Part shown: positions 19,042 through 31,277 of the stretch, piece by piece
How the letters are laid out: each line of letters opens with the position of its first letter
Position numbering within the stretch: the stretch's first letter is position 1
Origin: Bacillus proteolyticus
Lineage (GTDB): Bacteria > Bacillota > Bacilli > Bacillales > Bacillaceae_G
Length of the DNA: 64,000 bases
Direction: 5' to 3'
Assembly (NCBI RefSeq): GCF_001884065.1
Contig: NZ_MACH01000080.1
Coordinates: 1 to 64,000, forward strand
Notes under the pieces: generated by a model
What the model was told of the DNA's origin: nothing
The model's database searches: none
The model's input: only the letters and a program-made list of their open reading frames with translations
Program-made: the position numbers and the translations under genes

Positions 19042-19100
19042 TTGACCAATTAGTTTAGTAAGTGTATTATTTTTTACATAGATAATGATAATCATTATCA
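19042..19100 (+). promoter_or_regulatory. Proximal dhb promoter with a perfect Fur box
   Basis: TTGACC (19042-19047), 17 bp, TATTAT (19065-19070). The 19 bases at 19081-19099, GATAATGATAATCATTATC, equal the classical Fur consensus; the 7-1-7 core is 19086-19100. It covers the first transcribed bases, so iron-loaded Fur should repress strongly. Confidence 0.9.
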
Positions 19101-19145
19101 TTAATTGTTTAATTAAATTAATTTTCAAATGAAAGGATAGAGGAA

Positions 19146-19931
19146 ATGAATTTAGGGGAATTTGATGGGAAGACCGTTATAGTAACAGGTGCAGCCCAAG
19201 GTATAGGTAGTGTTGTAGCAAAAATGTTTTTAGAAAGAGGAGCTACAGTTATTGCGGTTGATCAAAATGAAGAAGTGCTAAATATGTTATTAAATCATTG
19301 TGCATCATATGAAACACATATGAAGACATTTCATTTAGATGTGAGTGATAGCACTGCTGTTGAAGAGGTAGTAAACCGAATTGAAAATGACATAGCACCG
19401 ATAGATATATTAGTAAATGTTGCAGGGGTTTTACGTATGGGAGCGATTTACTCTTTAAGTGATGAAGATTGGAATAAAACATTCTCTGTAAATACTACAG
19501 GAGTTTTCTATATGTCCCGAGCGGTAAGTAAGCGTATGATGGTAAGAAAATCAGGGGCAATTGTTACAGTTGGCTCAAATGCGGCAAATACTCCGAGAAT
19601 GGAAATGGCTGCGTATGCTGCATCAAAAGCTGCAACGACCATGTTCATGAAATGTTTAGGATTAGAGCTTGCAGCATACAATATTCGCTGCAACTTAGTT
19701 TCTCCAGGTTCTACTGAAACTGAAATGCAAAGATTATTATGGGCTGATGAGAATGGAGCTAAAAATATAATTGCTGGTTCTCAAAATACATATAGACTCG
19801 GTATACCGTTACAAAAAATTGCACAACCTTCAGAAATTGCTGAAGCAGTATTGTTTTTAGCTTCTGATAAAGCGAGTCATATTACAATGCACAATTTATG
19901 TGTCGATGGCGGAGCTACATTAGGAGTTTAA
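19146..19931 (+). CDS. dhbA: 2,3-dihydro-2,3-dihydroxybenzoate dehydrogenase
   Basis: Short-chain dehydrogenase, 261 residues. It oxidises 2,3-dihydro-2,3-dihydroxybenzoate to 2,3-dihydroxybenzoate (DHB) with NAD, the last step in making the siderophore's catechol. Seen are the Rossmann TGAAQGIG, the NVAGVL loop and the catalytic YAASK (Tyr near 157, Lys near 161). First gene of the operon. It starts 46 bases after the Fur box and is separated from dhbC by a bcr1-like repeat that abuts its stop codon. Confidence 0.95.
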   Translation: MNLGEFDGKTVIVTGAAQGIGSVVAKMFLERGATVIAVDQNEEVLNMLLNHCASYETHMKTFHLDVSDSTAVEEVVNRIENDIAPIDILVNVAGVLRMGAIYSLSDEDWNKTFSVNTTGVFYMSRAVSKRMMVRKSGAIVTVGSNAANTPRMEMAAYAASKAATTMFMKCLGLELAAYNIRCNLVSPGSTETEMQRLLWADENGAKNIIAGSQNTYRLGIPLQKIAQPSEIAEAVLFLASDKASHITMHNLCVDGGATLGV

Positions 19932-20086
19932 TAAAGTGAAACTTTAATTAGTGGGGGTTTTGTTCATCCCCCACTGATTATTAGTTGAACCAATCGGGCT
20001 TTTACGGGCAGTTGATCCCCACCTAACTTCTTTGCTTCCGCTGAATTTTGAGGTGCGGATCTTACTGCCCGTTAATGCGGGATAAA
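19931..20086 (-). repeat. bcr1-type interspersed repeat inside the dhb operon
   Basis: A 146-base GC-richer block (19936-20081) is flanked by direct ATAAA copies (19931-19935, 20082-20086), giving 156 bases in all. The known B. cereus group bcr1 element is about 155 bp, highly structured, with a TTTAT target duplication; this is that on the opposite strand. Visible stems are TAATTAGTGGGGG with its partner at 19968-19980, and ACGGGCAGT...GATCCCCACCT with AGGTGCGGATC...ACTGCCCGT (20004-20072). One ATAAA overlaps the dhbA stop; the other ends seven bases before the dhbC ribosome site. The name rests on memory of the family. Confidence 0.8.
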
Positions 20087-20108
20087 AAATTCAGGAGGTT
20101 TTCATACT

Positions 20109-21308
20109 ATGAATGAACTTACAGCCGTAAAGAAACTGTCAGAAAAATTATTAGAAGATTATAAAACTGAATCTTCGTTCTTTTTCGCTTCACCAACTCG
20201 AACGATATTGACAGAAGGAGAGTTTACTACAGTAAAACATCATGAAATTGAAAGTTTTCCAGAACTTGTACAAGCGGTATTAAGTAATGCAAAACAAGCC
20301 GGAAATCCGAATCCTATCGTTGTTGGTGCTTTGCCTTTTGATCGTAGAAAAGAAGTTCAACTTATTGTACCGGAATATTGGAGAATTACTGAGCGTTTAC
20401 AGTTGGAGACAACAAATGAGATAAAACGAAATGAGAAACTGACATTTGAAATGACACCGGTTCCAGCTCCTGAAGTTTATATGAATGGTGTGAAGCAAGG
20501 GATTGAAAAAATTCAGGACGGAGATTTAAATAAAATCGTTCTATCTAGATCGTTGGATGTTAAATCTTCAGAGAAGATTGATAAACAAAAACTACTTCGC
20601 GAATTAGCAGAACATAATAAGCACGGTTATACATTTGCTGTGAATTTACCGAAAGATGAAAACGAGAAAAGTAAGACATTAATTGGAGCAAGCCCTGAAT
20701 TGCTTGTTTCACGTAGTGGTATGCAAGTCGTTTCTAATCCATTAGCTGGTTCAAGACCAAGAAGTGACGATCCAGCTGAAGATAAAAGAAGAGCAGAGGA
20801 ATTACTCTCTTCACCAAAAGATTTACATGAACATGCGGTAGTAGTTGAAGCGGTTGCTGCTGCACTTCGTCCGTGCTGTCATACATTGCATGTGCCAGAA
20901 AAACCATCAGTTATTCATAGTGAAGCAATGTGGCATTTGTCTACAGAAGTGAAAGGTGAACTTAAGGATCCGAATACTACTTCTTTACAATTAGCAATTG
21001 CTCTTCATCCTACGCCAGCAGTTTGCGGAACTCCAATGGAAGAAGCAAGAGAGGCTATTCAAAAAATTGAGCCATTTGACCGTGAATTCTTTACAGGAAT
21101 GTTAGGGTGGAGCGATCTAAATGGAGATGGCGAATGGATTGTTACAATTCGTTGTGCTGAAGTGCAAGAGAATACACTTCGTTTATATGCAGGAGCTGGA
21201 GTTGTTGCTGAGTCAAAACCAGAAGATGAGCTAGCAGAAACGTCAGCTAAATTCCAAACGATGCTGAAGGCTTTAGGATTAAGAGATAATTCATTGAATG
21301 AAAAATAG
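20109..21308 (+). CDS. dhbC: Isochorismate synthase
   Basis: Converts chorismate to isochorismate, the committed step of DHB synthesis. The 399-residue protein has the chorismate-binding enzyme C-terminal half: [40 protein letters not shown] and FTGMLGW in order. It starts at ATG 20109 behind AGGAGG, which lies immediately after the bcr1 repeat. It is 12 bases from dhbE. The same substrate, chorismate, is also the expected substrate of the lyase-like gene at the operon's end. Confidence 0.96.
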   Translation: MNELTAVKKLSEKLLEDYKTESSFFFASPTRTILTEGEFTTVKHHEIESFPELVQAVLSNAKQAGNPNPIVVGALPFDRRKEVQLIVPEYWRITERLQLETTNEIKRNEKLTFEMTPVPAPEVYMNGVKQGIEKIQDGDLNKIVLSRSLDVKSSEKIDKQKLLRELAEHNKHGYTFAVNLPKDENEKSKTLIGASPELLVSRSGMQVVSNPLAGSRPRSDDPAEDKRRAEELLSSPKDLHEHAVVVEAVAAALRPCCHTLHVPEKPSVIHSEAMWHLSTEVKGELKDPNTTSLQLAIALHPTPAVCGTPMEEAREAIQKIEPFDREFFTGMLGWSDLNGDGEWIVTIRCAEVQENTLRLYAGAGVVAESKPEDELAETSAKFQTMLKALGLRDNSLNEK

Positions 21309-21320
21309 GGGGAAGAAAGA

Positions 21321-22937
21321 ATGTTAACAGGTTATACGGAATGGCCAAAAGAATTTACCGATCGTTACCGAGGAGAAGGGTGTTGGCTTGGTGAAACATT
21401 TGGCGGAGTGTTAAGAGAACGTGCTGAAAAATATGGAGATCAGATTGCAGTTGTAAGCGGTAATACGCATATAACGTATAGTGAATTTGATAAAAAGGTA
21501 GATCGCTTAGCTTCAGGTTTACTGAATTTAGGAATAAAGAAAGAAGACCGTGTTGTAATCCAGTTACCTAATATTATAGAGTTTTTCGAAATATGTTTTG
21601 CGCTATTTCGAATTGGAGCGCTTCCTGTTTTTGCACTACCTTCACATCGAAGCAGTGAAATTAGTTATTTTTGCGAGTTTGGTGAGGCGAGTGCTTACGT
21701 TATTTCAGATAAGGCTCTTGGCTTTGATTACAGAAAACTAGCAAGAGAAGTAAAAGAAAAAGTGCCTACTTTACAACATGTAATTGTAGTGGGAGAAGAA
21801 GAAGAATTTGTGAACATAAATGAACTTTATATGGATCCAGTTCTATTACCAGACGTTCAGCCAAGTGATGTTGCATTTCTCCAATTATCAGGAGGAACAA
21901 CAGGACTTTCTAAATTAATTCCTAGAACACATGATGACTATATTTATAGTTTACGTGTTAGCGCTGAAATTTGTAATTTGAATGCAGAAAGTGTCTATAT
22001 GGCAGTTCTTCCAGTAGCACACAATTACCCGATGAGTTCCCCAGGGACATTTGGAACTTTCTATGCGGGTGGAAAAGTAGTGCTGGCAACTGGAGGGAGT
22101 CCAGATGAGGCATTTGCACTTATAGAAAAAGAAAAAGTTACGATTACCGCTCTCGTTCCACCATTAGCAATGATATGGCTTGATGCTGCATCTTCTCGTA
22201 ATGACGATTTATCAAGCCTAGAGGTTATTCAAGTAGGCGGTGCGAAATTTAGTGCCGAAGTTGCAAAGCGCATTCGCCCTACATTTGGATGTACGTTACA
22301 GCAAGTGTTTGGTATGGCAGAAGGGTTAGTAAATTACACAAGACTAAATGACCCTGAAGAAATCATTATTCATACACAAGGTAGACCGATGTCTACATTC
22401 GATGAAGTAAGGGTTGTTGATGAAAATGATAACGATGTAAAACCTGGTGAAGTAGGTAGTTTATTAACACGAGGTCCATATACAATTCGTGGTTATTATA
22501 AAGCAGAAGAGCATAATGCACGATCATTTACAAAGGATGGATTTTATCGCACAGGTGATCTTGTAAAAGTAAATGGACAAGGTTACATCATTGTAGAAGG
22601 AAGAGACAAAGATCAAATTAATCGTGGTGGTGAGAAGGTTGCTGCGGAAGAGGTTGAAAATCATCTATTAGCACATGATGCAGTACATGATGTAGCAATT
22701 GTATCTATGCCTGACGATTATTTAGGAGAACGTACTTGCGCTTTTGTTATAGCTCGTGGACAAGCTCCAACTGTAAGTGAATTAAAAACGTTTTTAAGAG
22801 AACGCGGTATAGCGGCTTATAAGATTCCAGATCGAATTGAATTTATTGAATCATTCCCGCAAACAGGTGTTGGAAAAGTAAGCAAAAAAGAATTACGTAA
22901 AGTAATTACTGAAAAACTTATTACAGTAAAACGATAA
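21321..22937 (+). CDS. dhbE: 2,3-dihydroxybenzoate-AMP ligase
   Basis: Stand-alone adenylation enzyme of 538 residues. It activates DHB with ATP and loads it on the carrier domain of DhbB. Core motifs seen: [10 protein letters not shown] (A3), VFGMAEG (A5), the YRTGDL segment (A7), [14 protein letters not shown] (A8) and [11 protein letters not shown] with the A10 lysine. The [10 protein letters not shown] stretch is typical of aryl-acid ligases. ATG 21321 follows AGGGGGAAG closely after dhbC. Confidence 0.96.
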   Translation: MLTGYTEWPKEFTDRYRGEGCWLGETFGGVLRERAEKYGDQIAVVSGNTHITYSEFDKKVDRLASGLLNLGIKKEDRVVIQLPNIIEFFEICFALFRIGALPVFALPSHRSSEISYFCEFGEASAYVISDKALGFDYRKLAREVKEKVPTLQHVIVVGEEEEFVNINELYMDPVLLPDVQPSDVAFLQLSGGTTGLSKLIPRTHDDYIYSLRVSAEICNLNAESVYMAVLPVAHNYPMSSPGTFGTFYAGGKVVLATGGSPDEAFALIEKEKVTITALVPPLAMIWLDAASSRNDDLSSLEVIQVGGAKFSAEVAKRIRPTFGCTLQQVFGMAEGLVNYTRLNDPEEIIIHTQGRPMSTFDEVRVVDENDNDVKPGEVGSLLTRGPYTIRGYYKAEEHNARSFTKDGFYRTGDLVKVNGQGYIIVEGRDKDQINRGGEKVAAEEVENHLLAHDAVHDVAIVSMPDDYLGERTCAFVIARGQAPTVSELKTFLRERGIAAYKIPDRIEFIESFPQTGVGKVSKKELRKVITEKLITVKR

Positions 22938-22968
22938 AAAACTATTAAAATCGGAAGGAAGTGATTAG

Positions 22969-23862
22969 ATGGCTATCCCATCTATTTCAGTATATAAAAT
23001 GCCAATTGAATCAGAACTACCAAAAAATAAAGTGAATTGGACGCCAGATCCGAAACGTGCGGTTCTTCTAATCCATGACATGCAAGAATATTTTCTTGAT
23101 GCATATAGCGATAAAGAATCGCCAAAAGTAGAACTAATTTCAAATATTAAGGTGATAAGAGAAAGATGTAAGGAACTTGGCATACCAGTTGTTTATACAG
23201 CACAGCCTGGTGGACAAACGTTAGAACAACGAGGGTTATTACAAGACTTTTGGGGTGATGGTATTCCCGCTGGACCGGATAAAAAGAAAATTGTCGATGA
23301 ACTTACTCCTGATGAGGATGATATATTCCTAACAAAATGGAGATATAGTGCATTTAAAAAGACGAATCTATTAGAAATTTTAAATGAACAAGGACGAGAT
23401 CAACTTATTATTTGCGGTATTTATGCGCATATTGGCTGCCTTTTAACAGCTTGTGAAGCATTTATGGATGGTATAGAGCCATTTTTTGTAGCAGATGGAG
23501 TAGCTGATTTTTCACTAGAGCATCATAAACAAGCATTGCAGTATGCATCTAATCGATGTGCAGTAACGACATCAACAAACTTAATATTAAAAGATTTACA
23601 AAGTGTAAAAGGTGATGAGAGTAAAGGGATCACTTTACAGGAAGTGCACGAACTAGTTGCACAACTACTTCGTGAGCCAGTAGAGAGTATTAAAGTTGAT
23701 GAAGATTTATTAAATAGAGGACTTGATTCGGTCAGAATTATGAGTTTAGTAGAGAAGTGGCGTCGCGAAGGGAAAGAAATCACTTTTGCAGATTTAGCAG
23801 AACGTCCAACTGTTGCCGATTGGTACAGTTTACTATCTTCACAAGCAGCACAGATGTTGTAA
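22969..23862 (+). CDS. dhbB: Isochorismatase with aryl carrier domain
   Basis: Two-domain protein of 297 residues. The N-terminal isochorismatase (about 1-205) has LLIHDMQEYF with the catalytic Asp and the KWRYSAF and GIYAHIGC segments. It converts isochorismate to 2,3-dihydro-DHB and pyruvate. The C-terminal aryl carrier domain (about 220-295) has the phosphopantetheine serine near 254 in RGLDSVRIM. The Sfp-type transferase that would modify it is encoded in the same operon. ATG 22969 follows GGAAGG. Confidence 0.96.
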   Translation: MAIPSISVYKMPIESELPKNKVNWTPDPKRAVLLIHDMQEYFLDAYSDKESPKVELISNIKVIRERCKELGIPVVYTAQPGGQTLEQRGLLQDFWGDGIPAGPDKKKIVDELTPDEDDIFLTKWRYSAFKKTNLLEILNEQGRDQLIICGIYAHIGCLLTACEAFMDGIEPFFVADGVADFSLEHHKQALQYASNRCAVTTSTNLILKDLQSVKGDESKGITLQEVHELVAQLLREPVESIKVDEDLLNRGLDSVRIMSLVEKWRREGKEITFADLAERPTVADWYSLLSSQAAQML

Positions 23863-23895
23863 CAAATAGACTACATAATAAAGGGGTAGTAAAGA

Positions 23896-26800
23896 ATGTC
23901 TAATTGTCAAAAGACTCGTCATTCGTTATCGTCTGCACAATCTGGTATGTGGTTTGCGCAGCAATTAGATCCGCTTAATCCGATTTATAATACTGGGGAA
24001 TATGTAGAAATAAACGGAACGATTAATCAAGAAATTTTCGAGTTAGCTGTACGTAAAGTTATAACGGAAGCAGAGGCACTTCATGTTCGTTTCGAAGAGG
24101 ATGAAATTGGCCCATGGCAAGTTATTGAGGAATCGTCAAAGTTTCATATGCATTTTATTGACGTTCGTAAAGAAAAAAATCCTGAAGAAGCTGCTAAAGT
24201 ATGGATGAAAAATGATTTATCTATGCCTGTGGATTTAAAAGAGGATAAATTATTTACCGAAGTACTTATTCAAGTTGAAAATAATCGTTACTTTTGGTAT
24301 CAGCGCATCCATCACATTGTGATGGATGGCTATGGATTTTCACTTCTTAGCCAAAAGGTAGCGAATGAGTATACATCACTTATAGAAGAAACAAACAAGA
24401 ATGAAAAGCCATTTGGTTCTCTTGCAAAAATTGTACAAGAAGATAATAAGTATCGTGAGTCTAAACAATTTCAGGAAGATCGTACTTTTTGGTTAGAAAA
24501 GTTTGCAGATGAACCAGAAGTTGTAAGTTTGGCAGAACGAGCGCCGAGAACATCAAATGGATTTTTACGGGAAACTGCTTATTTATCAAATGCTAGTACG
24601 AAAACTTTACTAGAAGATATTAATATTCCGTTAACGAGTTGGCCCGAATTTATTGTAGCCGTAACAAGTATTTACATGCATAAATTAACAGGTGCAAATG
24701 ATATTGTTTTAGGGTTACCGATGATGGGGCGTCTTGGTTCTGTATCTATTCATACACCAAGCATGGTAATGAATTTAGTTCCACTTCGTCTCACTATAAC
24801 TCCAAATATAACTCTTGCGGAATTCATACAGCAAGTTTCTAAAGAAATTCGGGACGTACGTCGTCATCATAAATACCGTCATGAGGAATTAAGGAGAGAC
24901 TTAAAGTTACTAGGTGAAAATCAAAAGTTGTTTGGGCCGTTAGTGAATGTTATGCCTTTTGATTACGGACTTAACTTTGCTGGAAATCGAGGTATTACAC
25001 ATAATTTATCAGCAGGACCTGTCGATGATTTAACGATAAATGTATATAAACGTTTCGATGAAAATGAGTTAATGGTTCATTTTGATGCGAATCCAGAAGT
25101 ATATAGCGATATGGAACTAGCATTGCATAAAGAAAGATTTATGAATCTATTAGAAGTAGTAGTAAATAATTATGAGAAAAACGAGCCGATTGGAAAAATA
25201 AACATTACTCTTCCTGAAGAAAATCATAAAGTTTTATTGGAATGGAATGAAACGAAGGAAGCTGAAGAACTAATCAAGCTACCTTTATTATTTGAAAAAC
25301 AAGTACAAAAAAATCCGAATAAAATAGCGGTTACTTGTAACGGGAAAAAACTTACGTATAAAGAGCTAAATGAACGAGCGAATGAATTAGCAACCTATTT
25401 AGTAGAAGAAGGAATACAAGCAAATCAGTTTGTAGCCTTAGTATTTCCAAGATCAATAGAAATGGTAGTTAGTATGCTAGCAGTTCTAAAGGCTGGTGCA
25501 GCGTATTTACCGATAGATCCAGAATATCCAGCCGAGCGAATTCATTATATAGTAAATGATGCAAATCCAGTTTGTATCATAACACATTCATCTGTTTCAT
25601 CTACTTTAGTTATAGAAAATGATATTAAAAAAATTATATTAGATAGCGAAGAAACGAAAATAGCGTTAAAAACATATTCTCATATGAATATACCATTTAA
25701 AAATGATGAATCACTTTTAAACCCAGCGTATACAATTTACACTTCAGGATCAACCGGAAATCCAAAAGGTGTAATTGTTACTATGAAAGGTTTAAGTAAC
25801 TTCTTATTAGCTATGAAAGATATGTTTTCATTAAATGAAAACGATCATTTATTAGCAGTTACAACGTTTGCGTTTGATATTTCTGCTCTAGAAATTTATT
25901 TACCTCTTATTAGTGGTGCAAGTTTAACAATTGCACAAAAAGAGGTAATCCAAGAGCCTTCTGCGTTAACCACATTGTTACAAGAAGAAAGAGCGACAAT
26001 TATGCAAGCTACACCGACGTTGTGGCAAGCGTTAGTAAATGAATATCCAGAGAGGATACAAGGGCTAAACGTACTCGTTGGCGGTGAAGCTCTTCCGGCA
26101 CATTTAGCAAATACATTAAAAGAATTAGGTTGCTCTATAACTAACTTATATGGACCAACTGAAACGACTATTTGGTCTACTTTCATGAACATTGATGACA
26201 GTGAAAATGGTATACCTCCTATTGGAAGACCAATTTGGAATACAGAAGTGTACGTTTTGGATGCAGGGTTACAACCTGTTCCACCTGAAGTTATCGGTGA
26301 ATTATATATTGCAGGAGAAGGACTTGCGAACGGATATTTAGGAAAACCGGAGTTAACGGCTGAACGATTTGTTGCAAATCCATACGGAGAACCAGGGAAG
26401 CGTATGTATCGCACAGGTGATCTTGTGAAATGGCGTAACGACGGTGTGCTAGAGTACGTGAGCCGAGCAGATCATCAAATTAAAATTCGTGGTTTCCGAA
26501 TTGAATTAGCTGAAATAGAAATGGTATTACAACGACATGAAAATATTCAACAAGCGGTAGTAATGGTACGAGAAGATCGCCCAAATGATAAACGAATCAT
26601 TGCGTATATCGTTGCCGAAGAGAAGGAACCAATTAATCTTTCAGAGATTCGTTCTTATGTTTCAGAAAGTTTAGCGAATTATATGGTACCATCGGCATTT
26701 GTTGCACTAGAAGAATTACCATTAACACCAAATGGTAAGGTTGATAGAAAGAAATTACCTGCTCCTGATTTTAATGGAATGAACAATGAGAGAGTTGCTA

Positions 26801-29800
26801 GAAATCCGAAAGAAGAAATACTATGTGATTTATTTGCAGAAGTACTTGGTGTTTCGCGAATTAGTATAGATGATAATTTCTTTGAAATGGGTGGCCATTC
26901 GCTTCTTGCATCTCGTTTAATGGCAAGAATTCGTGAAACGTTAAGTGTAGAATTAGGGATCGGAAAGCTATTTGAATCACCAACTGTTGTTGAATTAGCG
27001 AAACAATTAGATCGTGCAAAAAGCGCAAGACCAGCTATTAAGAAAGTAAGTAGGCCAAATGAAGTTCCACTTTCATTTGCACAGCGCAGGTTATGGTTCT
27101 TAAATTGTTTAGAAGGTCCAAGTCCTACTTATAATATTCCGTTAGTCATTCGTATGTCTGGAAAATTGAATGAGGAAGCACTGCAAGGTGCCTTTTATGA
27201 TGTAGTGAAGAAACATGAAACACTTAGAACAATTTTCCCTAACGTATTAGGTAGTTCATATCAGAAAATTTTAAATATGGAAGACTTAAATCTAGAAATG
27301 ATTATAACAAAAACAAGTAAAGATGAATTAGAAAGTGTACTTTCAGAGGCGGTAAAATATAGCTTTAACCTAGATGTTGAGCCAGCAGTTCGTTTACAAC
27401 TTTTTAAAGTGAGTGACAACGAACATGTTTTACTAATTCTTTTACATCATATTGTAGGAGATGGATGGTCATTACAACCGTTAACGAGAGACTTTACACT
27501 AGCTTATAAAGCACGATGTCAAGGTGATAGTGTTCAATTAGAAGCCCTTCCAGTTCAATACGCAGATTATTCACTTTGGCAACAGCAACTACTAGGTGAT
27601 GAATCTACACCAGAGAGCCTTATTTCAACACAATTAGATTTTTGGAAAGAAGAGCTAAAAGGTTTACCAGATCAAATGGAGTTGCCTACAGATTATCAGC
27701 GTCCAATTGAAACAAGTTATCGCGGAGAAACAATTCATTTTCATATAGATAAAGGTATGCATAGTAGGTTAGTAGAACTTGGTCGTAAAAATGGAGTTAG
27801 TTTGTTTATGGTGCTGCAAGCGGGACTTAGTGCACTATTTACAAGATTAGGTGCTGGAACTGATATACCAATTGGAAGTCCGATTGCCGGAAGAAATGAC
27901 GATGCGCTATCAAATATAGTGGGTTTATTTGTAAATACATTAGTGTTACGTACAAATACATCAGGAGATCCAAGTTTTAAAGAATTATTAAATAGAGTAA
28001 AGCAGGTAAATCTTGCAGCGTATGAAAATCAAGATGTTCCATTTGAACGACTCGTTGAAGTGTTAAACCCAGTACGTACCCGAAATAGTCATCCGCTGTT
28101 TCAAGTTATGTTAGCTTTCCAAAATACGCCTGAAGCGACGTTTGATGTCCCGGATTTAGAAGCGAGCCTTGAAATTCAAAGTGTTGGTTCTGCAAAATTT
28201 GATTTAACATTTGAAATTAGCGAGAGTAATGGAGTTGATGCTACTCCAAACGGCTTACACGGATTGTTAGAGTTTAGTACCGATTTATATAAACGTGAAA
28301 CGGTTCAAAAAATAATAGAACGATTCATTCTATTATTAGATGATGCAGCGAAACATCCGGATCAATCAATTGGTAGATTAGAAATATTAACTTTAGCAGA
28401 GCGAAATACAGTTTTAGAAAAGTGGAATGGTGGTTTTCAAATTGTGCCTGAAATGACATTGCCACAATTATTTGAAAAGCAGGCTCATGTAAATCCAAAT
28501 TCTATTGCTGTCGTCTTTGAAGGTGAAAAGCTAACTTATGAAGAGTTAAATAGAAAAGCGAATAAAATAGCTCGTTCGTTAATAGCAAAAGGAATCGGTC
28601 CTGATCAACTCGTTGCTTTAGCGATGCCGAGATCTTTAAATATGGTTGTGAGTTTACTTGCGGTTCTTAAAGCAGGAGCAGGTTATCTTCCATTAGATCC
28701 AGAGTACCCGTCAGATCGTATTTCATTTATGCTTCACGATGCGAAACCATCATGTGTTTTAACAAATTTAGATGTGGAAATTGAATGTGATGAGGCACTA
28801 AAGATTTTAGTTGATGATGTGAACGTAATAGAAGAAATTGAGAAATATAGTGAAGACAATATTGATGAAATGGAGCGTATGAAGCCGTTATCTCCTTCAC
28901 ATATTGCTTACGTTATTTATACGTCAGGCTCAACAGGTAGACCGAAAGGGGTTATGATACCTCATCAAAATGTAGTAAGACTTTTAGGAGCAACTGATCA
29001 TTGGTTCCAATTTGACGCAGACGATGTGTGGACGATGTTCCATTCATATGCTTTTGATTTCTCGGTTTGGGAAATTTGGGGACCTTTATTATATGGAGGG
29101 CGTTTAATTGTAGTACCACATACTGTAAGTCGCTCGCCGAAAGAATTTTTACAGCTTCTTGTTAAGGAAAAGGTTACAGTTTTAAACCAAACTCCATCAG
29201 CGTTCTATCAATTGATGCAAGCAGATCGTGAAAATGAAAAGATTGGTCAAAAATTATCTTTACGATATGTTGTTTTTGGCGGAGAAGCACTTGAACTAAG
29301 TCGATTAGAGGATTGGTATAGTCGCCATCCTCATAACGCACCGAAACTTATTAATATGTACGGTATAACGGAGACGACGGTACATGTTAGTTATATTGAG
29401 TTAGATGAGAGTATCGTTTCTTTACGAGCAAATAGTTTAATCGGGTGCAGTATACCAGATCTTAAAGTATACGTATTAGATAACTATTTACAACCAGTGC
29501 CACCAGGAGTAGTTGGAGAAATGTATGTTGCAGGTGCTGGACTAGCTCGTGGATATTTAGGAAGAGCTGGATTAACTGCTGAACGCTTTATCGCAGATCC
29601 ATTTGGTAAACCTGGTACAAGAATGTATCGTACAGGAGACTTAGCTCGCTGGCGTCAAGACGGGACGTTAGATTATATAGGACGTGCAGATCATCAAATT
29701 AAAATTCGTGGATTCCGAATTGAATTAGGGGAAATAGAAGCGGTCATAATGAAACACGATAAAGTTGAACAAGTAGCCGCTATTGTCCGAGAAGATCAAC

Positions 29801-31056
29801 CAGGGGATAAACGATTAGTTGCTTATATCGTCGCATCAAATAATGAAACGATTGATACGAATGAAATGCGTCAGCATGCTGGAGGTAGTTTGCCAGATTA
29901 TATGGTTCCATACGCTTTTGTAGTAGTAAATGAGTTACCTTTAACTCCAAACGGTAAATTAGATAGAAAGGCATTGCCAGCTCCAGAATTTATTGCATCA
30001 TCTTCTAGCCGCGGACCGAGAACACCGCAAGAAGAAATGTTATGTGACTTGTTTACAGAAGTTTTAAGTGTGTCTCAAATTGGAATTGACGACGGATTCT
30101 TTGATCTTGGTGGTCATTCACTTCTTGCAGTGCAGCTTATGAGTCGCATGAAAGAGGCACTTGGCGTTGAACTGAATATTGGAACTTTATTTGCAGCACC
30201 TACTGTTGCGGGGCTTGCTGAAAGACTTGAAATGGGGAATAGTCAAAGTGCACTTGATGTGTTACTTCCATTACGAGCAAGCGGAGATAAATTACCACTA
30301 TTTTGTGTACATCCAGCAGGTGGATTAAGTTGGTGCTATGCAGGACTTATGAAATCTTTAGGAACAGATTATCCAATCTATGGTGTACAAGCGCGTGGTA
30401 TCGCTAAAAATGAAGAACTTCCAAAAAGCTTAGAGGAAATGGCGGCGGATTATTTAAAACATGTTCGTGAAGTACAGCCTCACGGACCATATCGTTTACT
30501 TGGATGGTCGCTTGGAGGAAATGTTGTTCATGCAATGGCGGCGCGACTACAAAATGAAGGGGAAGAAGTAGAATTACTCGTTATGCTCGATTCTTATCCT
30601 GGTCACTTCTTACCGAATACGGAAGCACCTACTGAAGAAGAAGCGTTAATCGCATTACTTGCTTTAGGTGGATATGATCCAGATAACATGGAGGGTAAAC
30701 CACTTACTATGGAAAGTGCGGTTGCAATACTTCGTAAAGATGGAAGTGCATTAGCAAGTCTTGAAGAAGAGACTATTTTGAACTTGAAAGAAACATATGT
30801 AAATTCGGTAGGGTTGTTAGGAAAATATGTACCGAAAGTTTATAACGGGGATATTTTATTCTTTAGATCTACTATTATACCAGACTGGTTTGATCCTATT
30901 TCTCCAAATACATGGCTAAATTATTTAGATGGAGATATCGTGCAACATGATATTGATTGTAGACATAAGGATTTATGTCAGCCAGGGCCGCTTACAGAAA
31001 TTGGACAAGTGCTAGCGAAATATTTGCAGAATAAGAAAGGGGTAAGTAGAGTATGA
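23896..31056 (+). CDS. dhbF: Bacillibactin nonribosomal peptide synthetase
   Basis: 2386-residue dimodular synthetase. It joins DHB-Gly-Thr units and cyclises three to bacillibactin. Domains in order: C1 (HHIVMDG near 139), A1 (A3 motif near 615-625), carrier 1 (GGHS, Ser near 1002), C2 (HHIVGDG near 1184), A2 (A3 near 1676), carrier 2 (Ser near 2075), thioesterase (GWSLGG, Ser near 2205). Specificity residues that I can line up in A1 (D, I, L, Q ... L, I, W) fit the glycine code and those in A2 (D, F, W, N ... M, V, H) the threonine code. It overlaps the next gene by 4 bases. No sign of damage. Confidence 0.96.
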   Translation: MSNCQKTRHSLSSAQSGMWFAQQLDPLNPIYNTGEYVEINGTINQEIFELAVRKVITEAEALHVRFEEDEIGPWQVIEESSKFHMHFIDVRKEKNPEEAAKVWMKNDLSMPVDLKEDKLFTEVLIQVENNRYFWYQRIHHIVMDGYGFSLLSQKVANEYTSLIEETNKNEKPFGSLAKIVQEDNKYRESKQFQEDRTFWLEKFADEPEVVSLAERAPRTSNGFLRETAYLSNASTKTLLEDINIPLTSWPEFIVAVTSIYMHKLTGANDIVLGLPMMGRLGSVSIHTPSMVMNLVPLRLTITPNITLAEFIQQVSKEIRDVRRHHKYRHEELRRDLKLLGENQKLFGPLVNVMPFDYGLNFAGNRGITHNLSAGPVDDLTINVYKRFDENELMVHFDANPEVYSDMELALHKERFMNLLEVVVNNYEKNEPIGKINITLPEENHKVLLEWNETKEAEELIKLPLLFEKQVQKNPNKIAVTCNGKKLTYKELNERANELATYLVEEGIQANQFVALVFPRSIEMVVSMLAVLKAGAAYLPIDPEYPAERIHYIVNDANPVCIITHSSVSSTLVIENDIKKIILDSEETKIALKTYSHMNIPFKNDESLLNPAYTIYTSGSTGNPKGVIVTMKGLSNFLLAMKDMFSLNENDHLLAVTTFAFDISALEIYLPLISGASLTIAQKEVIQEPSALTTLLQEERATIMQATPTLWQALVNEYPERIQGLNVLVGGEALPAHLANTLKELGCSITNLYGPTETTIWSTFMNIDDSENGIPPIGRPIWNTEVYVLDAGLQPVPPEVIGELYIAGEGLANGYLGKPELTAERFVANPYGEPGKRMYRTGDLVKWRNDGVLEYVSRADHQIKIRGFRIELAEIEMVLQRHENIQQAVVMVREDRPNDKRIIAYIVAEEKEPINLSEIRSYVSESLANYMVPSAFVALEELPLTPNGKVDRKKLPAPDFNGMNNERVARNPKEEILCDLFAEVLGVSRISIDDNFFEMGGHSLLASRLMARIRETLSVELGIGKLFESPTVVELAKQLDRAKSARPAIKKVSRPNEVPLSFAQRRLWFLNCLEGPSPTYNIPLVIRMSGKLNEEALQGAFYDVVKKHETLRTIFPNVLGSSYQKILNMEDLNLEMIITKTSKDELESVLSEAVKYSFNLDVEPAVRLQLFKVSDNEHVLLILLHHIVGDGWSLQPLTRDFTLAYKARCQGDSVQLEALPVQYADYSLWQQQLLGDESTPESLISTQLDFWKEELKGLPDQMELPTDYQRPIETSYRGETIHFHIDKGMHSRLVELGRKNGVSLFMVLQAGLSALFTRLGAGTDIPIGSPIAGRNDDALSNIVGLFVNTLVLRTNTSGDPSFKELLNRVKQVNLAAYENQDVPFERLVEVLNPVRTRNSHPLFQVMLAFQNTPEATFDVPDLEASLEIQSVGSAKFDLTFEISESNGVDATPNGLHGLLEFSTDLYKRETVQKIIERFILLLDDAAKHPDQSIGRLEILTLAERNTVLEKWNGGFQIVPEMTLPQLFEKQAHVNPNSIAVVFEGEKLTYEELNRKANKIARSLIAKGIGPDQLVALAMPRSLNMVVSLLAVLKAGAGYLPLDPEYPSDRISFMLHDAKPSCVLTNLDVEIECDEALKILVDDVNVIEEIEKYSEDNIDEMERMKPLSPSHIAYVIYTSGSTGRPKGVMIPHQNVVRLLGATDHWFQFDADDVWTMFHSYAFDFSVWEIWGPLLYGGRLIVVPHTVSRSPKEFLQLLVKEKVTVLNQTPSAFYQLMQADRENEKIGQKLSLRYVVFGGEALELSRLEDWYSRHPHNAPKLINMYGITETTVHVSYIELDESIVSLRANSLIGCSIPDLKVYVLDNYLQPVPPGVVGEMYVAGAGLARGYLGRAGLTAERFIADPFGKPGTRMYRTGDLARWRQDGTLDYIGRADHQIKIRGFRIELGEIEAVIMKHDKVEQVAAIVREDQPGDKRLVAYIVASNNETIDTNEMRQHAGGSLPDYMVPYAFVVVNELPLTPNGKLDRKALPAPEFIASSSSRGPRTPQEEMLCDLFTEVLSVSQIGIDDGFFDLGGHSLLAVQLMSRMKEALGVELNIGTLFAAPTVAGLAERLEMGNSQSALDVLLPLRASGDKLPLFCVHPAGGLSWCYAGLMKSLGTDYPIYGVQARGIAKNEELPKSLEEMAADYLKHVREVQPHGPYRLLGWSLGGNVVHAMAARLQNEGEEVELLVMLDSYPGHFLPNTEAPTEEEALIALLALGGYDPDNMEGKPLTMESAVAILRKDGSALASLEEETILNLKETYVNSVGLLGKYVPKVYNGDILFFRSTIIPDWFDPISPNTWLNYLDGDIVQHDIDCRHKDLCQPGPLTEIGQVLAKYLQNKKGVSRV

Positions 31057-31277
31057 CGAATCCATTTGAAAATGATAATTACACATATAAAGTATTAATG
31101 AATGAGGAGGGCCAGTATTCTCTCTGGCCGGCCTTTCTCGATGTACCTATTGGATGGAATGTCGTACATGAAGAAGCTAGCAGACAAGTTTGCTTAGAAT
31201 ATGTTGAATGTAACTGGAAAGATTTGAATCCAAAAAGTAATCAAGTTAGCGAAAAAACATTAGTAGGAAAACGATAA
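31053..31277 (+). CDS. MbtH-like protein
   Basis: 74-residue accessory protein that binds adenylation domains of peptide synthetases and helps them fold or work. The family opening [14 protein letters not shown] and VPIGWNVV are all clear; the late Trp (CNWKDLNP) is present. The start ATG overlaps the dhbF stop (ATGA) and its stop overlaps the next ATG (TAATG), so translation is coupled on both sides. Its natural partner is DhbF. Confidence 0.95.
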   Translation: MTNPFENDNYTYKVLMNEEGQYSLWPAFLDVPIGWNVVHEEASRQVCLEYVECNWKDLNPKSNQVSEKTLVGKR

